Positions 46,934-58,734 of a stretch of 64,000 nucleotides of DNA are shown in pieces. How positions within the stretch are numbered: position 1 is the first letter of the stretch; each line of letters opens with the position of its first letter. The position numbers were made by a program, and so were the translations under genes. This stretch comes from Dipteris shenzhenensis (lineage: Eukaryota; Polypodiophyta; Polypodiopsida; Gleicheniales). Below the pieces are notes generated by a model. It was given only the letters and a program-made list of their open reading frames with translations, had not been told where the DNA came from and made no database searches. The stretch lies in NCBI GenBank assembly GCA_047967505.1, contig CM106540.1; one strand, 5' to 3'.

Positions 46934-49318
46934 ATGGGCAATCTTCTTCGTGGCCTCCTCTACGGCATCGGAGGACTCGCTTGCACTTGCCTGCTGCTGC
47001 TGTATAGCATCCAGGAGAAGCTTCTCTACATCCCTAAGCTTCCTGGTTTCAGCCACGGATATACTCTAACGCCCGCGTCGTTCCATCTCAGCTACGAGGA
47101 TGTCTGGCTTGCTGCGTCGGATGGCGTTCGCTTGCACGGCTGGTTCATCAAGTTTTTCCCCGAACGCAGAGGTCCGCATGTTCAATCCATATGTAAACTC
47201 GATATACCGTCACGATCGTAGCTTGTATAATCGTGAATGGTGACACCGATAAATCGCATCTGCTTAATTGTAGCTGAAAGCGTTCTAAGCCAGGCACCCA
47301 TATGAAAATGTTCTTGGGGTTACATTCACTACGTAGGAGAGACCATTAGTCGCTTTGTGGAAAAAGAAATCATTTTGATTAATCTGACACCCTATGTATT
47401 CATGCATACAGGTCCTACTATCCTTTTCTTTCAAGGAAATGGGGGCAGTATCTTTTGACATTGATATGCTCTCTTTATGCTTCAAATTAAACTTAAATTC
47501 ATTTTCTCTTGCATATTGTGTATGGAACGTACGAGTGGCGTACGATGCGATGTTTTTCCTTATTTAAATATGTAGACATCGCACACAGACTTCAGTTTAT
47601 TCATACAATGGTGCAACGTCTGAAGAGTAATGTATTCATGCTTTCATACAGAGGGTACATTGTTCCGCATAATCATTTTGTGTAGGAATGTAGTCATAAC
47701 AGTATGTCCAATTTTTGTGTTTTGTTTATACGTCACTTCTTGATGGAAGCTTGGAAAACGATACAAAAATGTTCGTTCAGGTATGGTTCCAGCGACGGGT
47801 ACCCGTCCGAATGGGGCTTGATAAGAGATGCTCAGGTAAAGCATCCTAAAGATTCAATCCAAATTGTAACAAGTTCATTTTTGAACGGTCTTTTGTTGAT
47901 TTGAATGTGGAAATCTAAATTCTTTTGTGCCAACTTTTGCCGTGTATTTTTGAGTAGGCTGCACTGGAACACCTATTACAAAGGACAGATATTGATACAA
48001 CCAAGTTAGTAGTGTTTGGGAGGTCACTCGGTGGAGCAGTTGGAACAGCTCTTGTCAAGAATAACCCTGGAAAGGTAAGGCGTCATATCTCTTTCTATAA
48101 GGGAATTTACAAAGGATCACATAGATCACACTTCATGGCTTCTTGCTAAGGACATGGCTTTGTTTTTATCTTTATGGCACTTCTTTCCCGCTTGTTTCAC
48201 AACAGACTATGTTTTGTAGTTTTGTTTTGGTTTTGACGTTCAACCTCTTCAAAACACACTTCGCTTTGTGCTGTTGCTAACCAGCCAGTGATCTCTCGTT
48301 GCTCTAACTTAATATCGTCTAAAATAAGAGACTAGTAATACTTTTTAAAATGGCCGCTGACTGGTGAGGTTATTCTCCATATGCCCAAAAAGTTGGAAAG
48401 ATAAAATCCAATCAATTAATAAGTAGAGTGTAGATAGTATTTTAAATTTTTGGTTGCTTTTGGAATTTGTCCTTAAAAAGCAAAGCATGGTTTTTGAAGG
48501 AATTTGGGTGTTTAGTTTCTCTCTCTGTCTCTGTCTCTTTGTCATGATTGTTTGAACACTGTAAGAAGTTTCAGATGTGGCCACTTTTGTGAAATGTGCC
48601 ACCACCATAGCAAAGGTGGTATGGTAGGACACTGAAAATCATGTCAACGATTTCCATGAAGTAGACCATGATCAATGCATTAGGTTTGTAATGATGATGA
48701 TCAGGAGCTGGTGTCTCGTGTCAAAAGAACTCAACAAAGTGGTGGGCATTATGTGCACATAAACAGAATTTGAAAGAAAATAGAAATAGGTTTCATTAAT
48801 GAGGATTTGTTATAGGAAAAATGTCTAAAAAATGCACAGTGCATTGTTTGCTAGTTCCTCGTATGGCACGGGTATTTATGTACACGTATCGTCTCTCTTT
48901 GGTCTTATCAGGAAAATGACCTATAACCCCTTTTCTACCCTACTCATAATAATTTTGGTTTTCTTATCAGATTATAACTAGGGGATTATCTTATTGTGAC
49001 TGCATTGAGACATGGATTACTAATAACGAGTGCTAAGGGTCCTTGCCTAATTGCGTATGGCTGAGAAACACGTATATATAGATCGTATAAATCTGCAATC
49101 CAGTTGTGGTACTTTTTAGAGTGGTCTACTTATCTGATTGGTGTTTTGTATAGGTTCATGCATTGATACTGGAGAACACATTCACATCTGTGTTGGATAT
49201 GGCAGGAGTTATGTTTCCTGTCTTGAAGTGGTTTATTGGAGGCACATGTAGTACGGGTCCTAGAATACTAAATTTTCTGGTGCGCTCACCATGGAACACC
49301 ATCAATATCATTGATAAG
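46934..49318 (+). CDS. WAV2: WAV2/BEM46-type alpha/beta hydrolase, five exons, incomplete
   Basis: The family consists of membrane-anchored serine-hydrolase-like proteins; Arabidopsis WAV2 acts in root bending. Exons: 46934-47171 (MGNLLRGLLYGIGG start, a hydrophobic anchor at about residues 8-24, IQEKLLYIPKLPGF, then SDGVRLHGWFIKFFPERR); 47412 to about 47519 (GPTILFFQGNGG, damaged); 47781-47835 (YGSSDGYPSEWGLIRDAQ); 47958-48074 (VVFGRSLGGAVGTALVKNNP, with the nucleophile elbow GRSLGG); 49154-49318 (LILENTFTSVLDMAGV, FLVRSPWNTINIIDK). GT/AG borders and phases fit for exons 1, 3, 4 and 5. The start at 46934 was chosen over 46886 because it matches the short family N-terminus. Exons carrying the catalytic Asp and His are not found up to the window end. 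Either they lie beyond it or the gene is truncated by the retroelements downstream. Confidence 0.85.
47412..47519 (+). pseudogene. Damaged exon 2 of the WAV2-like gene
   Basis: The acceptor cag at 47409-47411 is good and the first codons read GPTILFFQGNGGSI. Then an in-frame TGA follows, and the remaining text matches the family (DMLSL..., LAY near the end) only if several single-base indels are allowed. The donor gtatgg at 47520 is plausible but one base is missing for phase with exon 3. Neighbouring exons are clean, so this is either local sequence error or the lesion that killed the gene. Confidence 0.6.
48075..49153 (+). other. Intron 4 of the WAV2-like gene (1079 bp)
   Basis: GT at 48075 (gtaagg) and AG at 49152-49153 (tttgtatag). 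No internal gene or repeat was identified. Confidence 0.8.
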
Positions 49319-50095
49319 GTACGTGCTACATCTTTACTGTTGTTCAAACATTATTTGTGTGCTTGATTTGGATTCTGTTTTTGGGTGCTTATGTTATGAT
49401 TGTGAAATTTATTGGAAGTTGCATTTACTTTTAGGCGTAAACTTGATGAATGTATGAAGCCTGGAACCTTTGCAAATGTTTTGAGCGTTTCATTGTGCAT
49501 TTTTTCCCTTTGAGAGTGGGACGTCAAAGGTGAGTTCTTGAGTTATACATTATGATGTATGAGTACAACTGCAGTGTTTGGAGAACTATATTTGAGTCTT
49601 CTAGTTGGAGTCTATGCAGACTTGTCCCATTCTAGAATGAACCTTGAAGTTTGTGATGGCTCATATTTGGCCACTTGGGGTTGTGTTAAGGTTTTAATCT
49701 CGTAGTTAATGACTCCTTTAAAATCCACAATCAAAGCCTCCTCTTGAAACAGCAAACTATCAAGTTTTCTGCTATAAACATAAACCACCAGCAATGATGA
49801 TATGGTCTAGGAGAGTGCGCGAGTCCATCCATATATCACTGCCTCATCCGTGAGTACACTCATCATAGAAGTCCCATAGCAGATGTATTGTTAGCAAAAA
49901 ATACCTCGGGCGAGACATACAGTGTCACCAAGCGACTTCTAGATACCGTGAGCCTGTCTGTTGACAAGGGAGTGGAGGAACTACTCCCCTCTTGAGCATC
50001 AGACAATGCTCCAGACCTATGCTTTGCTGAGCCTGAAGGAGCTACAACGGAAGTCAGCTCAAAGCACAACAACTGAGTGGACTACACCACTCTGA
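49319..50095. other. No exon or gene seen downstream of exon 5
   Basis: A donor gtacgt at 49319 shows that the hydrolase transcript was meant to continue, but I find no match to the next exons. The GC-richer DNA from about 49.8 kb appears to belong to the gag-like fragment that follows. Confidence 0.5.
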
Positions 50096-50350
50096 GTGAA
50101 ATCTGCTAGTTCACTCGCCTCCAAAAACTTGAACCACACAAACATGGCAATAATGGATCCTAGGAACATAGATCCTGGTAAGCCCAATACCAGAGAGAGA
50201 TTGTCTCCTGAGTACCGGCAAGCCCTATTTGAAGCTGGAAAGTGTTTCCTTTGCAAAGAGGAGGGCCATCAGGCCAAAGATTGTCCCAATCATAAATGGA
50301 AACAACCTATGGGAGCACAAGAAGCGAAAAAGGACAGCCACGCGCTAGGA
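50096..50350 (+). pseudogene. Retroelement gag fragment with CCHC zinc knuckle
   Basis: The plus strand reads ERLSPEYRQALFEAGKCFLC followed by KEEGHQAKDCPNHKW; the knuckle CFLCKEEGHQAKDC fits Cx2Cx4Hx4C and lies at about 50245-50290. This resembles Gag/nucleocapsid segments of LTR retrotransposons (more gypsy-like in wording than copia). No protease, RT or LTR is attached. The frame runs on to 50455 but loses its coding look after about 50350. It lies just past the last visible hydrolase exon. Confidence 0.6.
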
Positions 50351-50459
50351 GATTTGTGCAGTAATTTTGGTATGAATAATTGTAACAGCCAGAAATTGGA
50401 GAGTCTCCTTTTTCTAGGCTGCATTGTTATTTGCAGGATGGATATTCCCTGCTAGTCTT

Positions 50460-50738
50460 GTTGGTTTTTGTATCAGTCAGAAGATGGTGAGTCTCCTCTT
50501 TCTAGGCTGAATGGAAAATTGCAGAATAAGTATTCCTTGCCAGTGTTGGATTGCTCTTGTTGCCTGGCATGGCTAGAGCAGCACATTCTTGTATCACATG
50601 CTTGTTTTGGATGCTCTTGTCGCCCGGCATGGCTTGAGCAGTAAATAAATTTAGTACATGCCTGTTTGTGTTTGATTTGAACCATGAGTCAAGGATCCAA
50701 GTCTAGCATAGATTGGCTAAACCGATTCAACTTGCAGT
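50460..50738. repeat. Short diverged direct repeats, no gene
   Basis: Words around 'gagtctcctytttctaggctg' recur at about 50400-50425 and 50490-50512, and 'gcccggcatggcttgagcag'-like text at about 50560-50582 and 50620-50642. No coding sequence is recognised. Confidence 0.5.
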
Positions 50739-50744
50739 GATGCA

Positions 50745-50925
50745 AGCGTGAAATGTAAAAAACTCTTGCAAGCCAAGCCTTGCAGAATCGAGCACACCTC
50801 GCGATAGTCGCCCTAGAGCCTGGGGTCCCACGCTTCAAGGTGGAGTGGAGGGTGTAGATGATGTCTTGCCAGATGGCGACCAAGGTAGCTGAGGGTGGAA
50901 CCGGATGCTTACCTATCACCAGACT
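50745..50925 (-). repeat. Isolated duplicate of a LINE B 3' segment
   Basis: This stretch is nearly identical to 51240-51420 inside LINE B and similar to 61427-61605 in LINE C (shared text includes gccaagccttgcagaa, gcctggggtccca and tgagggtggaaccgg). It sits outside LINE B, about 130 bases beyond the poly(A) side. It lacks the LINE terminal sequence, so it is not a separate tailed insertion. Confidence 0.85.
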
Positions 50926-52397
50926 GCCGTATCCAAATCGCCAACTGCCAGGAGGTCCCAAGAGCTGCCTGGAGAATTTGCAATCTGCCAAGAGGCTGCC
51001 AGGGAGCTGTAGGAGAAATCGCAATTTGCCCAGGGGTCAGTCTGGGAAATTTGCAGTTTTTTTTTTTTGGGGCAAAGAAAGGAACCTTCTATTAATGCTT
51101 GAGAGACTCATACAAAACAGCAGCCCCGAAGAAAAACCGGCCTGCTTCAGAGAAACCAAGCTCATTGCCTAGGGAATCTCTCGTACTGGGGCTAATAGGC
51201 AGGTGGGGGGGACTTTACAACCAGCGAATTCCTCGCGGGATGAAAATGTAAAAAACTCTTGCAAGCCAAGCCTTGCAGAATTGAGCACACCTCGCGATAG
51301 TCGCCCTAGAGCCTGGGGTCCCATGCTCCAAGGTGGAGTGGAGGGTGTAGATGATGTCCTTGCCAGATGGCGACCAAGGTAGCCGAGGGTGGAACCGGAT
51401 GCTCACCCATCACCATACTACAGGGAGCAACCCAAATGTTCCATGCAGTGATATTGGCTTCTACCTCCCATACGCTATCCTTTGGAGGAGCAGCAGCAGC
51501 TAGGCTATCAGGAGGGACTGTCTCATGGGAGCTCTGAATGCTTTGACCCTGTATTCGGTAAGCTAGAGAGATCTCATCAATCTAGAACGCGTGTCCTCTC
51601 TCAGTCAACCAGGCCACCATCCCCCAAGTGTAGTCCCTTTGAAGACTCTGCATACGAGTCATAATCTTGAGGGCTCCCATTCAAATCCTCACTGCGCTAC
51701 GACAGCTCCAGAGGCAGTGCGGGATCGTCTTTAGAAAACCAGTAGAGCAACAATGACACTGCTCCTCCACCGGCATCTGCGCTAACCACGGGCCGATGGG
51801 CAAGCCTCTGTGGGTGACCAGCCAGCAGAAGTAGGATATCTTCCTCAGCGCAAATTGGACCATAACCGCATCCAAAACTTGGAACGGACATCCCGGGGCA
51901 CTCTCTGGGCCACACAGTGCCTCTCCCTCGAAGGGGTCCACATCGAAGAGTCCATCTGAAGCCTTCTGCTAATCCCTGTGGTGTAGGAAAAGAAGGGCAC
52001 CTTGTCCACCTGCTCAGCAAGGCCGTCCCTGGAGGGACAAAACCACTCTCCCGGAACCACTGGACCTCCCTCAAAGGTCTATGCTCAAAGCCAGAGGCGC
52101 CATCTAGGGCATCCTGCTCTGAGATACTGGGAGGGTCAATGTGCCACTCCTTCCCCAAATGTCCCACCACTGTGATCATATGTCAATGAATCCCATCTAG
52201 ACCCCCGTCCATCTTTGAGTCTCTCTCAGTGAGTGCCTGGAGTAGGCCTACAGGTCCTACACGAAAAAAATCGGGCTGCGTGCTGTCTCGCTGCATCATC
52301 ATCCTCAATGGGACACATGCTGAGAAAACTGGCCCAACCATCTGCTGTCCATCCACATGCGAAGTCCCTCCCATCAGGACTCAGGGATGGCCAGGTC

Positions 52398-52897
52398 AAT
52401 CTCTCTCATCCGTTGACCTGTTCCTCACAGATGCTCTACGGCACCAAGCCTCGCCTCTGCGTCCATGGGTAATCTGCTCCATTTGCCAAAGTACCCGGCT
52501 GGTCCATTGTCCCACTGTGCCCAATCAATGTGAGCCCGCTGTCCGAGCATACGTCCCTCCTGATCTCAGATCTCTGGGTGCCAAACAAGGGCTTGACGCT
52601 CAAACTCCTTTTTGTATCGGGGCTGAGCACGAATGAGCCCCCCTGCTAATCTCTCTCATTCGTTGCCCTGTCCCTCGCAGATGCTCTACGGCACCTAGCC
52701 TCGCCTCTGCCTCCATGGGTAATCTGCTCTATCTACCAAAGTACCCAGCTAGTCCATTGTCCCACTGTGCCCAATCAATGTGAGTCCGCTATCCGAGCAT
52801 ACGCCCCTCTTGATCTCAGATCTCTGGCTGCCAAACAAGGGGCTACGCTGAAACTCCTCTCTGTATCAGGGTTGAGCATTAATGAGGCCCCCTGCTT
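52398..52897. repeat. 250-bp tandem duplication inside LINE B
   Basis: Copy a 52398-52647 and copy b 52648-52897 start with aatctctctcat and share the whole text with moderate divergence. LINE C carries only one copy of this segment (from about 62586), so the duplication is specific to LINE B or its recent lineage. Confidence 0.9.
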
Positions 52898-53995
52898 ATG
52901 GAGGCTCCTCATCAAGGGGGAACCCTTCTGCGTAAGGGAGGCCTATGAGAAGATCCATTTGTGAAAGCTGCCACTACCCCCCAATGCGTGGGGTGTTCCT
53001 GAGAAGCCCTCGCTATAAGAGGAGCTTCCAAGGCTCTGCACTTGGGGTGAGGCCATGAACAACCAAATTTCCTAAGAGGGCTCTGCTCTACATCTCCGGA
53101 TCAATGATACTCAAGCCTCCCAGTGCCTGTGGCATGATCACCATTTGCCAAGCGACCCGGGCTCTAGTATTCCTCGTGCCGTCCAAACGTGCCCAAAGGA
53201 AGTTCCGAACCAACCGTAGGAGCTGCCCAATGCACACTCCGTGAAAATAGTAGCAGAAAGCGATATACGAGGTCGTGGCAAGAAGGACCCGGTTTGCCAC
53301 TAAGGCACGACCCTCTAGGGAGAGTTTGGCCGAGCTCCAGTAGAGAAGCTTGCGCTGAACATTCTCAAGGATCGGGCGATCTGCTGCTCTGCTGTAATGC
53401 CAATACCAACCTGACATCCGAGGTATCTCGCTGTTTGGCCCCGCGGTATCCATCTGAAGCCAAAGTTGCTCCCCCACTCATGAATCTCCTGTCACCTGTG
53501 TCTCCTCAGAGCTTGTAAAGAAACCTATAGACTATGTCCAGTTGACCTGTGCACCCGAGGCCTCACAGTAGATACCCAGGACTCCTCTGACTCTCTCCAA
53601 ACTCGTTGTGGTGCCCTCTACATACAAGGCCGTGTCATCTGCAAACTTAGAGTCCAACAGCTCCTCCTCTTGCCTGATTGGGAGCCTCAACCCTGTGAGA
53701 CCTGCCACCTGTGATCTCAAGCCTCCGCCACAAACAAGAAGAGGAAGGGAGCAAGGGGGCAGCCTTGGCGGACTGAGCGAGAGAGAGGAAAGGCCTCGCC
53801 GTGTGTCCTCCGATAAGCTTTGGCTAGAGCTCCCCGCATTAAGTGTAGAAACTCTGACCCATCTGTCTAAGAAACTCAATCTCCGCATAGTACCCTCTAA
53901 GAAGGACCACTCCACCGTGTTGTAGGCCTTGTCAAAATCCAAGAGGAGGATGGCCAACGGTGGTGACTCCTCCCTGGACCAATCCACTGCCTCCC

Positions 53996-54331
53996 AAAAT
54001 GTGAAGATGTTGTCCAGGATGCTGTGCTCTTGGACGAACCCGGTTTGTGTGTCGTGAATGATGTCAGTAAGATGGGGCCGTAACCGCAAACTCAAGATCT
54101 TGGCGAGGATCTTGTATGCAGTATCAAGCAAAGTGATCGGTCTCCACTGTCGGATGTCAGACCCCCCAGAACGTGAAGATGTTGTCTAGGATGTTGCGCT
54201 CCTGGATGAACCCGATCTGTGTGTCGTGAATGATGTCAGTAAGATGGGGCCGTAACCGCAAACTCAAAATCTTGGCGAGGATCTTGTATGCAGTATCAAG
54301 CAAAGTGATTGGTCTCCACTGCCGGATTTTT
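53996..54331. repeat. 172-bp tandem duplication within the LINE B RT domain
   Basis: Copy a (about 53996-54161) and copy b (about 54168-54331) both encode, on the minus strand, RPITLLDTAYKILAKILSLR through HDTQ and LDNIFTFW. The first RT motifs are thus present twice in a row, which is incompatible with a working enzyme. Confidence 0.9.
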
Positions 54332-55803
54332 GACCTATCTCCCCCTTTCGGGATCAAACAAATCCACCCCCTGATCAAGGACTGAGGGAGGGAGCTTGTG
54401 TCAGAATCTCATGGCAAGCTAGTCGGTGGAGATAATCTCCTAGAAGTTCCGGAAGAAGGCCGGAGTCAAGCCATCCTCGCGAGCACACTTCTGGGTCGGG
54501 AGTGCCTTGAGGGCTTCCCAAAGCTCCTCATCCGTGAAAGGTTCCTCGAGACTGTTGCACAAATCCTGCGAGACTATTGTCGGAACGTGATCCCAAACTA
54601 CCTCCCTGGCCACAAGACCAGCTGGAATCATCCTCTTTGTCTGAAAGAGCTGGCTGTAAAAACCTGTGGTTAGGTCTAAAATCTCTAGCGGGTCAGTGTG
54701 CATGATGCCTTGTGGATCTCAGAGATGTAGTGGTGTGAAAAAACTGCTTCGTCATCCTGTCCCCCTGTTGTACCCATTGGGCCCGGGAAGAGTGATAGGA
54801 GAACTCAGCCTGCCGAATCTTCGTGTCCTAAAGCTCAAGGCGAGCGCTCTCAAATCTGCCATTAAGCCCTTGAGATCCTAGGTCCTACTTCGTGAGCTGC
54901 TCTATGGAGGCGAGGTCTCTCCTGAGTGCCCGCTCGGGCTCTTGAAGAGTCCTCCGCCTAAGGGCATGAGCCTGCAACTCGTCATTGCTCCTCTGGATCA
55001 CATCGGCTACCCACGAAGCCCAACCCTCGGACGGTGCCATCTCTGACTGCTGCGAAATCCCTGCCATGACCTGCTGAATCTCCTCGTGCTGCAGGAGGTC
55101 CTCTGGGATGTGGACCCCCTTTTGAGGAAGACCTCGGCAGGGCTGCTCTAAGTGAAGTATGACTGGAGAGTGGTCTGACATCGTGCTACTTGCCAGAATC
55201 CCGGTAGAGCTGCCTCTGTGCAGCGCCCAGTCCCCAACGTAGAAGCGGTCTAGCCCCTCAAGTAGTCCATCATGTCTCTTCTCTTCGAAAGAGAAGAGGA
55301 GGCTGCCAGGTATCTTGCTGAAATCTGGCTCTCGCCACAGGTCTTTGCCACTGATCATGAAAATGAACTGCTCCCAGGTGCTCCGCTCTGTTGTTGGCAA
55401 CTTAGAGAAGGAGGTGCCGCCCTGTTTGTCCTCCCCAAACTCCAAGTTGTTGAAGTCCCCTCCAACAATCCAGAAGCCTACATCCGGAAGACTCTTTGAT
55501 AGCCTCCTCCAAAAGGCCGGACGGTGTTGTCTGCACGATGGGCATACACGTTCAGGATCCCAATCCTAGACTCTCCCATCCTAACTCCCATCCAAACTGT
55601 CCGTCCTGGGATAAGCTCGCCCTGATCATAGACCTCTGGAGCCATTGTCTGTGAGACTAAGATGCAGACCCCTCCCCTCCGTCCTACTGCAGGGGACCAC
55701 TCCTCCGGACTTCTCCCTAGGAGAAGGTGGTGTTACCGTCTGATGTTTGATGCTGAGCACATATGCTCTTGAATCAAAAGGATGTCCAGTGTCCGCCCTA
55801 CCG

Positions 55804-57536
55804 CTGATAAGGAAAAAAAAGGAAAGACAACCAGGAATTATGTACTTCACCACGTTAGATAACTGAGACTTCATAGGGATCAGCTGCAATGTGGGCTCGT
55901 AGATGATGAGCTTATGAACTAGGTTCCAGAGCAGATATCCGGAGCACACAAATAACAAGTCAATCTCCCACACAATCTGACTAGAACACACACAGGAACA
56001 CACAGACTCTTTGAAAGAGGGGAAAGAAGGCTTTGACTTGTTGTAGCTTTGTGTCAACCAAGAGTTGTTCATACACACAGTCGTTCTTTGTACGACAGAT
56101 CAACCACACATGATGTATCTACAACACCTCCTTCCAGCAGCTTGTATATGATAAACAGCTCGTACTTATGCTTCTCATACGGAATCCTCATGCACAAAGA
56201 ACCCCCAAGAATGCTCATCCATCGAGTCATCCCCTCCACCTATAGATTCATGAAACCTCAACGATCAAAGTCCCTATCATGACTTCCGTTCAGTCACTAT
56301 TGCATCTGCACATAAGCTGTACGTCATACTCAGAATTGTAAGCAGCCACATCACGAGTGCTTCCAGCAGCGACGACTGCCAACCTGTCTTTTGTTCCAGC
56401 TAAGCTCCCCCACGCAGCCTGCACACTTGTGCGTGATTAAAGGTAACAAACCCACAGCCCAAAAAAATGAGCGACTCGCACTTCATGTCGATCAGCCCAT
56501 TAGCTCTCCGCTCAGCTAATCGTCCATCAGCCCTGTGCTTTTTTTCAGATCATCACACCCCGTTCATCGTCACCTTCACGTGTTCAAACACTGCAGCTAC
56601 ATTCCGTGCTAATACATGCTCCTGCGCTACACAAAATTCTCTATTCTCGTAGAGAATCTAGAGCCCATCTACTCCAAGCTTCTGCAATCACGATCCCAAC
56701 ACCCAAGACCAAGAAGTCCTCCACACCGGCCACTTCATAGCTTCACCTTGTCGTGAATCCTTCACACCATCAGCAGTACCTGTGACCAGCAGCCTCCTCC
56801 ACGACTCTCTAGCTTCCTTGTAGAGATCCCCCAGCCAGGTCCTGAAGCTCCCAGTCCGTGAGCTTCATGCCATCTCTCTCCACGCAGCCGCCCCCACCAT
56901 CCTGAGCTCACGTCTTTCCCTGCGAGCTCACTGTTGCGCCTACCTTCACCAAGCTCCTTTGAGAATTACCACATTGTCGCGTACCGCCAGCCAAAGGCCT
57001 CTCCTTCTCTATCATCCAGAGCGCAGTAGTGATGACGCTTCTTTCCTACACAAAAGAGTTCCGCCATGCCTGCAATCGAGTCGCCTCCCCTGCTCCTCCC
57101 AGAAGCCACCATCACGTTTTTTTCTTCCAGTAACCACCATGTTTCCCAGCTCCTAGCCGCCACCTCGCCTTTAGAAGCTTCTCCGTCATCCTCATGTAGC
57201 TACGTACATGCATGCTTCTTTGATATATGCCACGTCACCTTTGCCTTTTTTTACCACTCTCCCATTAAAAAAATGCAAATATCCCCCCAAGGCACATTAA
57301 ATGCACATTTTGGACCTTTAGTCACACAATTCCCAACACACATTAGCATGCACATGAAAGCTTGCATGCACCCCTATACACACACATGAAAAGCCCCTTG
57401 ACATGGACACCAGAACATATCAAATTCCTGTAACATGCAAGTGCACATTGACTTAGGAAAATATTAAAAAACCCTTCATGACTTGACTTTACATGACCCC
57501 AAAAACATTTCACTTGACCACACACTGGACACGAGA
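55804..57536. other. No gene seen between LINE fragments
   Basis: No domain signature. The stretch 55.87-56.13 kb ends in ctacaacacctcctt, reminiscent of an LTR end plus purine tract on the minus strand, but no partner LTR or PBS was found. 56.6-57.2 kb is C-rich with chance frames. Confidence 0.45.
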
Positions 57537-57910
57537 CTACGGAAGAGACCTTGAGTCAAAAATCTCCTGATAGGCCTGCCGAACTAGGGTGCGGATATCT
57601 TCCCAAAAGAAACGAAAGAAAGTTGGCGTCAGACCATCATCCTGTCCTGGGCACTTCTGAGGAGGAAGGGCCTTGAGGGCCTCCCAGAGCTGCTCCTCTG
57701 TGAAAGGAGCCTCAAGTCGTCTGCTCAGTCTCGGAGAGACCACCACTGGAACTTGCTCCCACATTGCCTTGTGGGCTATAAGGGATGTGGGGGATGACTC
57801 CTCTGACTGAAACAATTGTCTGTAGAAGTCCGTGGTCATCTCTAAAATCTCTTGGGGATCTATATTTATCTGCCCTTGTGCATCTTTGAAGCGCTGGATC
57901 CATGGGAAGG
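57537..57910 (-). mobile_element. LINE fragment (start of RT domain)
   Basis: Minus-strand text reads MTTDFYRQLFQSEESSPTSL, PFTEEQLWEALKALPPQKCP and GLTPTFFRFFWEDIR, clearly the same region as LINE B 54.40-54.70 kb and the segment at 63.68 kb but diverged from both. No 3' end or tail is present, so it is a severed piece. Confidence 0.85.
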
Positions 57911-58431
57911 TGTCCTCAAGTAGAGCAGCAATGAGAGTTCCAAGTCCTGTATGTGGTGAGAAAAGTCCTCACCGAAGGAAGTTGCTTTCTTTTCTGTTTC
58001 CAGCGACATGTCTTCATGCTGTGGGGTTTGATTAAAAGGAAATGACCCTTGTGTATTGGTGTACTAGACTACAACTCATACAACGTTATGAACTGTCCAC
58101 CTTCAAGAATGCACCAAATGAGTTGCCATGTTGTAGGAATGGGTTGAGGAGAGTGTCTTCAGCAACGCAGGGAGATGGCAGATGATAGGATGAGATGAGT
58201 AGAGGGGAGTGGTAAGCATCCTGTGGTGATCTGCAGATATATGGGAATAGAAATTGTAGGAAAGAGAGGCGGTTTGGGGATGTAAAGGGGGTGGAGAAGT
58301 GGTAGAAAGCATAGGTGATGAAGCGCTAAGAAGACATGTAGATGATGACAAATTGCAGAAGATGGCTGTTGCTATGCTGAATGAGCAAACGGGGGCAAAG
58401 ACACAGAAAAGAGCTGTTGGAAGGCTGTAAG
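57911..58431. other. No gene seen; left flank of the gag-only LTR element
   Basis: Mixed-composition DNA without coding signature. Its last five bases (gtaag, 58427-58431) are compared with the right flank of the element (ggaag, 60975-60979) as a possible mutated target-site duplication. Confidence 0.45.
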
Positions 58432-58726
58432 TGTTGGAATATGGAAGAAAGAACTAGAAACTAGAAAACTAGAAGTGAAATAATAACAAGATTGAAAGAC
58501 AAGAAGTACCTTGAGAAGAGTGTAGACAAGACACAAGCTAGATAGATGGATTGCAATGATGTGACCCATGAATATATGGGCCAAAGTACAAGACATAAAG
58601 CAAGAGTGCTTATGGGATTTTTGTAGAGGTGCCACATGGCACACATTCAAGACACAAAGACTAGACTAGACTTAGACAAATGTAGACTAGGGAAATAGTA
58701 CACTTAGTGTGCACTTATCTCCAACA
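58432..58726 (-). repeat. TR-GAG element 3' LTR (left), 295 bp
   Basis: Begins tgttggaatatgg and ends atctccaaca on the plus strand. Confidence 0.95.
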
Positions 58727-58734
58727 CCCTCCTT
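58727..58734 (-). other. TR-GAG polypurine tract
   Basis: AAGGAGGG on the minus strand abuts the 3' LTR. Confidence 0.75.

Larger units (their letters stand above)
51681..55800 (-). pseudogene. LINE B ORF2 remnant (endonuclease, RT, zf-RVT)
   Basis: Endonuclease: SRIGILNVYAHRADN, FWIVGGDFNNLEFGED (about 55.45 kb, with the catalytic-type Asp kept, unlike LINE A), GLDRFYVGDWALHR and MSDHSPVILHLEQP. RT: MHTDPLEILDLTTGFYSQLF (54703 downward), WICLIPKGGDRSKIRQWRPI, LLDFDKAYNTVEWSFLEG (about 53.9 kb) and FADDTALYVEGTT (about 53.63 kb). C-terminus: LLRLVRNFLWARLD (about 53.2 kb), and FCWLVTHRGLPIGPWLAQMP with CHCCSTG near 51.75-51.83 kb. Multiple stops, frameshifts and duplications make it inactive. 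It shares high similarity with LINE C. Confidence 0.88.
51054..55803 (-). mobile_element. LINE B: 5'-truncated L1-type element, minus strand
   Basis: The 3' end is a T run on the plus strand at 51058-51069 (poly(A) on the minus strand) next to ggggcaaagaaaggaacc, a tail shared with LINE C. Minus-strand coding text runs zf-RVT (51681-52179), connection region (53088-53477), RT (53532-54703) and endonuclease (54885 to about 55800), where the element stops within the first endonuclease motif (LDILLIQEHMCSAS, about 55.79 kb). ORF1 is absent, as expected for 5' truncation during reverse transcription. Two internal tandem duplications make it longer. No convincing flanking duplication was found. 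Confidence 0.88.

Noticed and set aside
46742-47056. Minus-strand 104-codon frame opposite hydrolase exon 1
   Set aside because: It is the shadow of the hydrolase N-terminal exon, which has a clear family match on the plus strand.
50096-50350. Gag-like CCHC segment as a continuation of the hydrolase gene
   Set aside because: The hydrolase family has no zinc knuckle, and the text resembles retrotransposon Gag.
55804-56140. Possible solo LTR ending at ctacaaca with a purine-type cctcctt neighbour
   Set aside because: No second copy, PBS or target-site duplication could be found; the resemblance is only a few bases.
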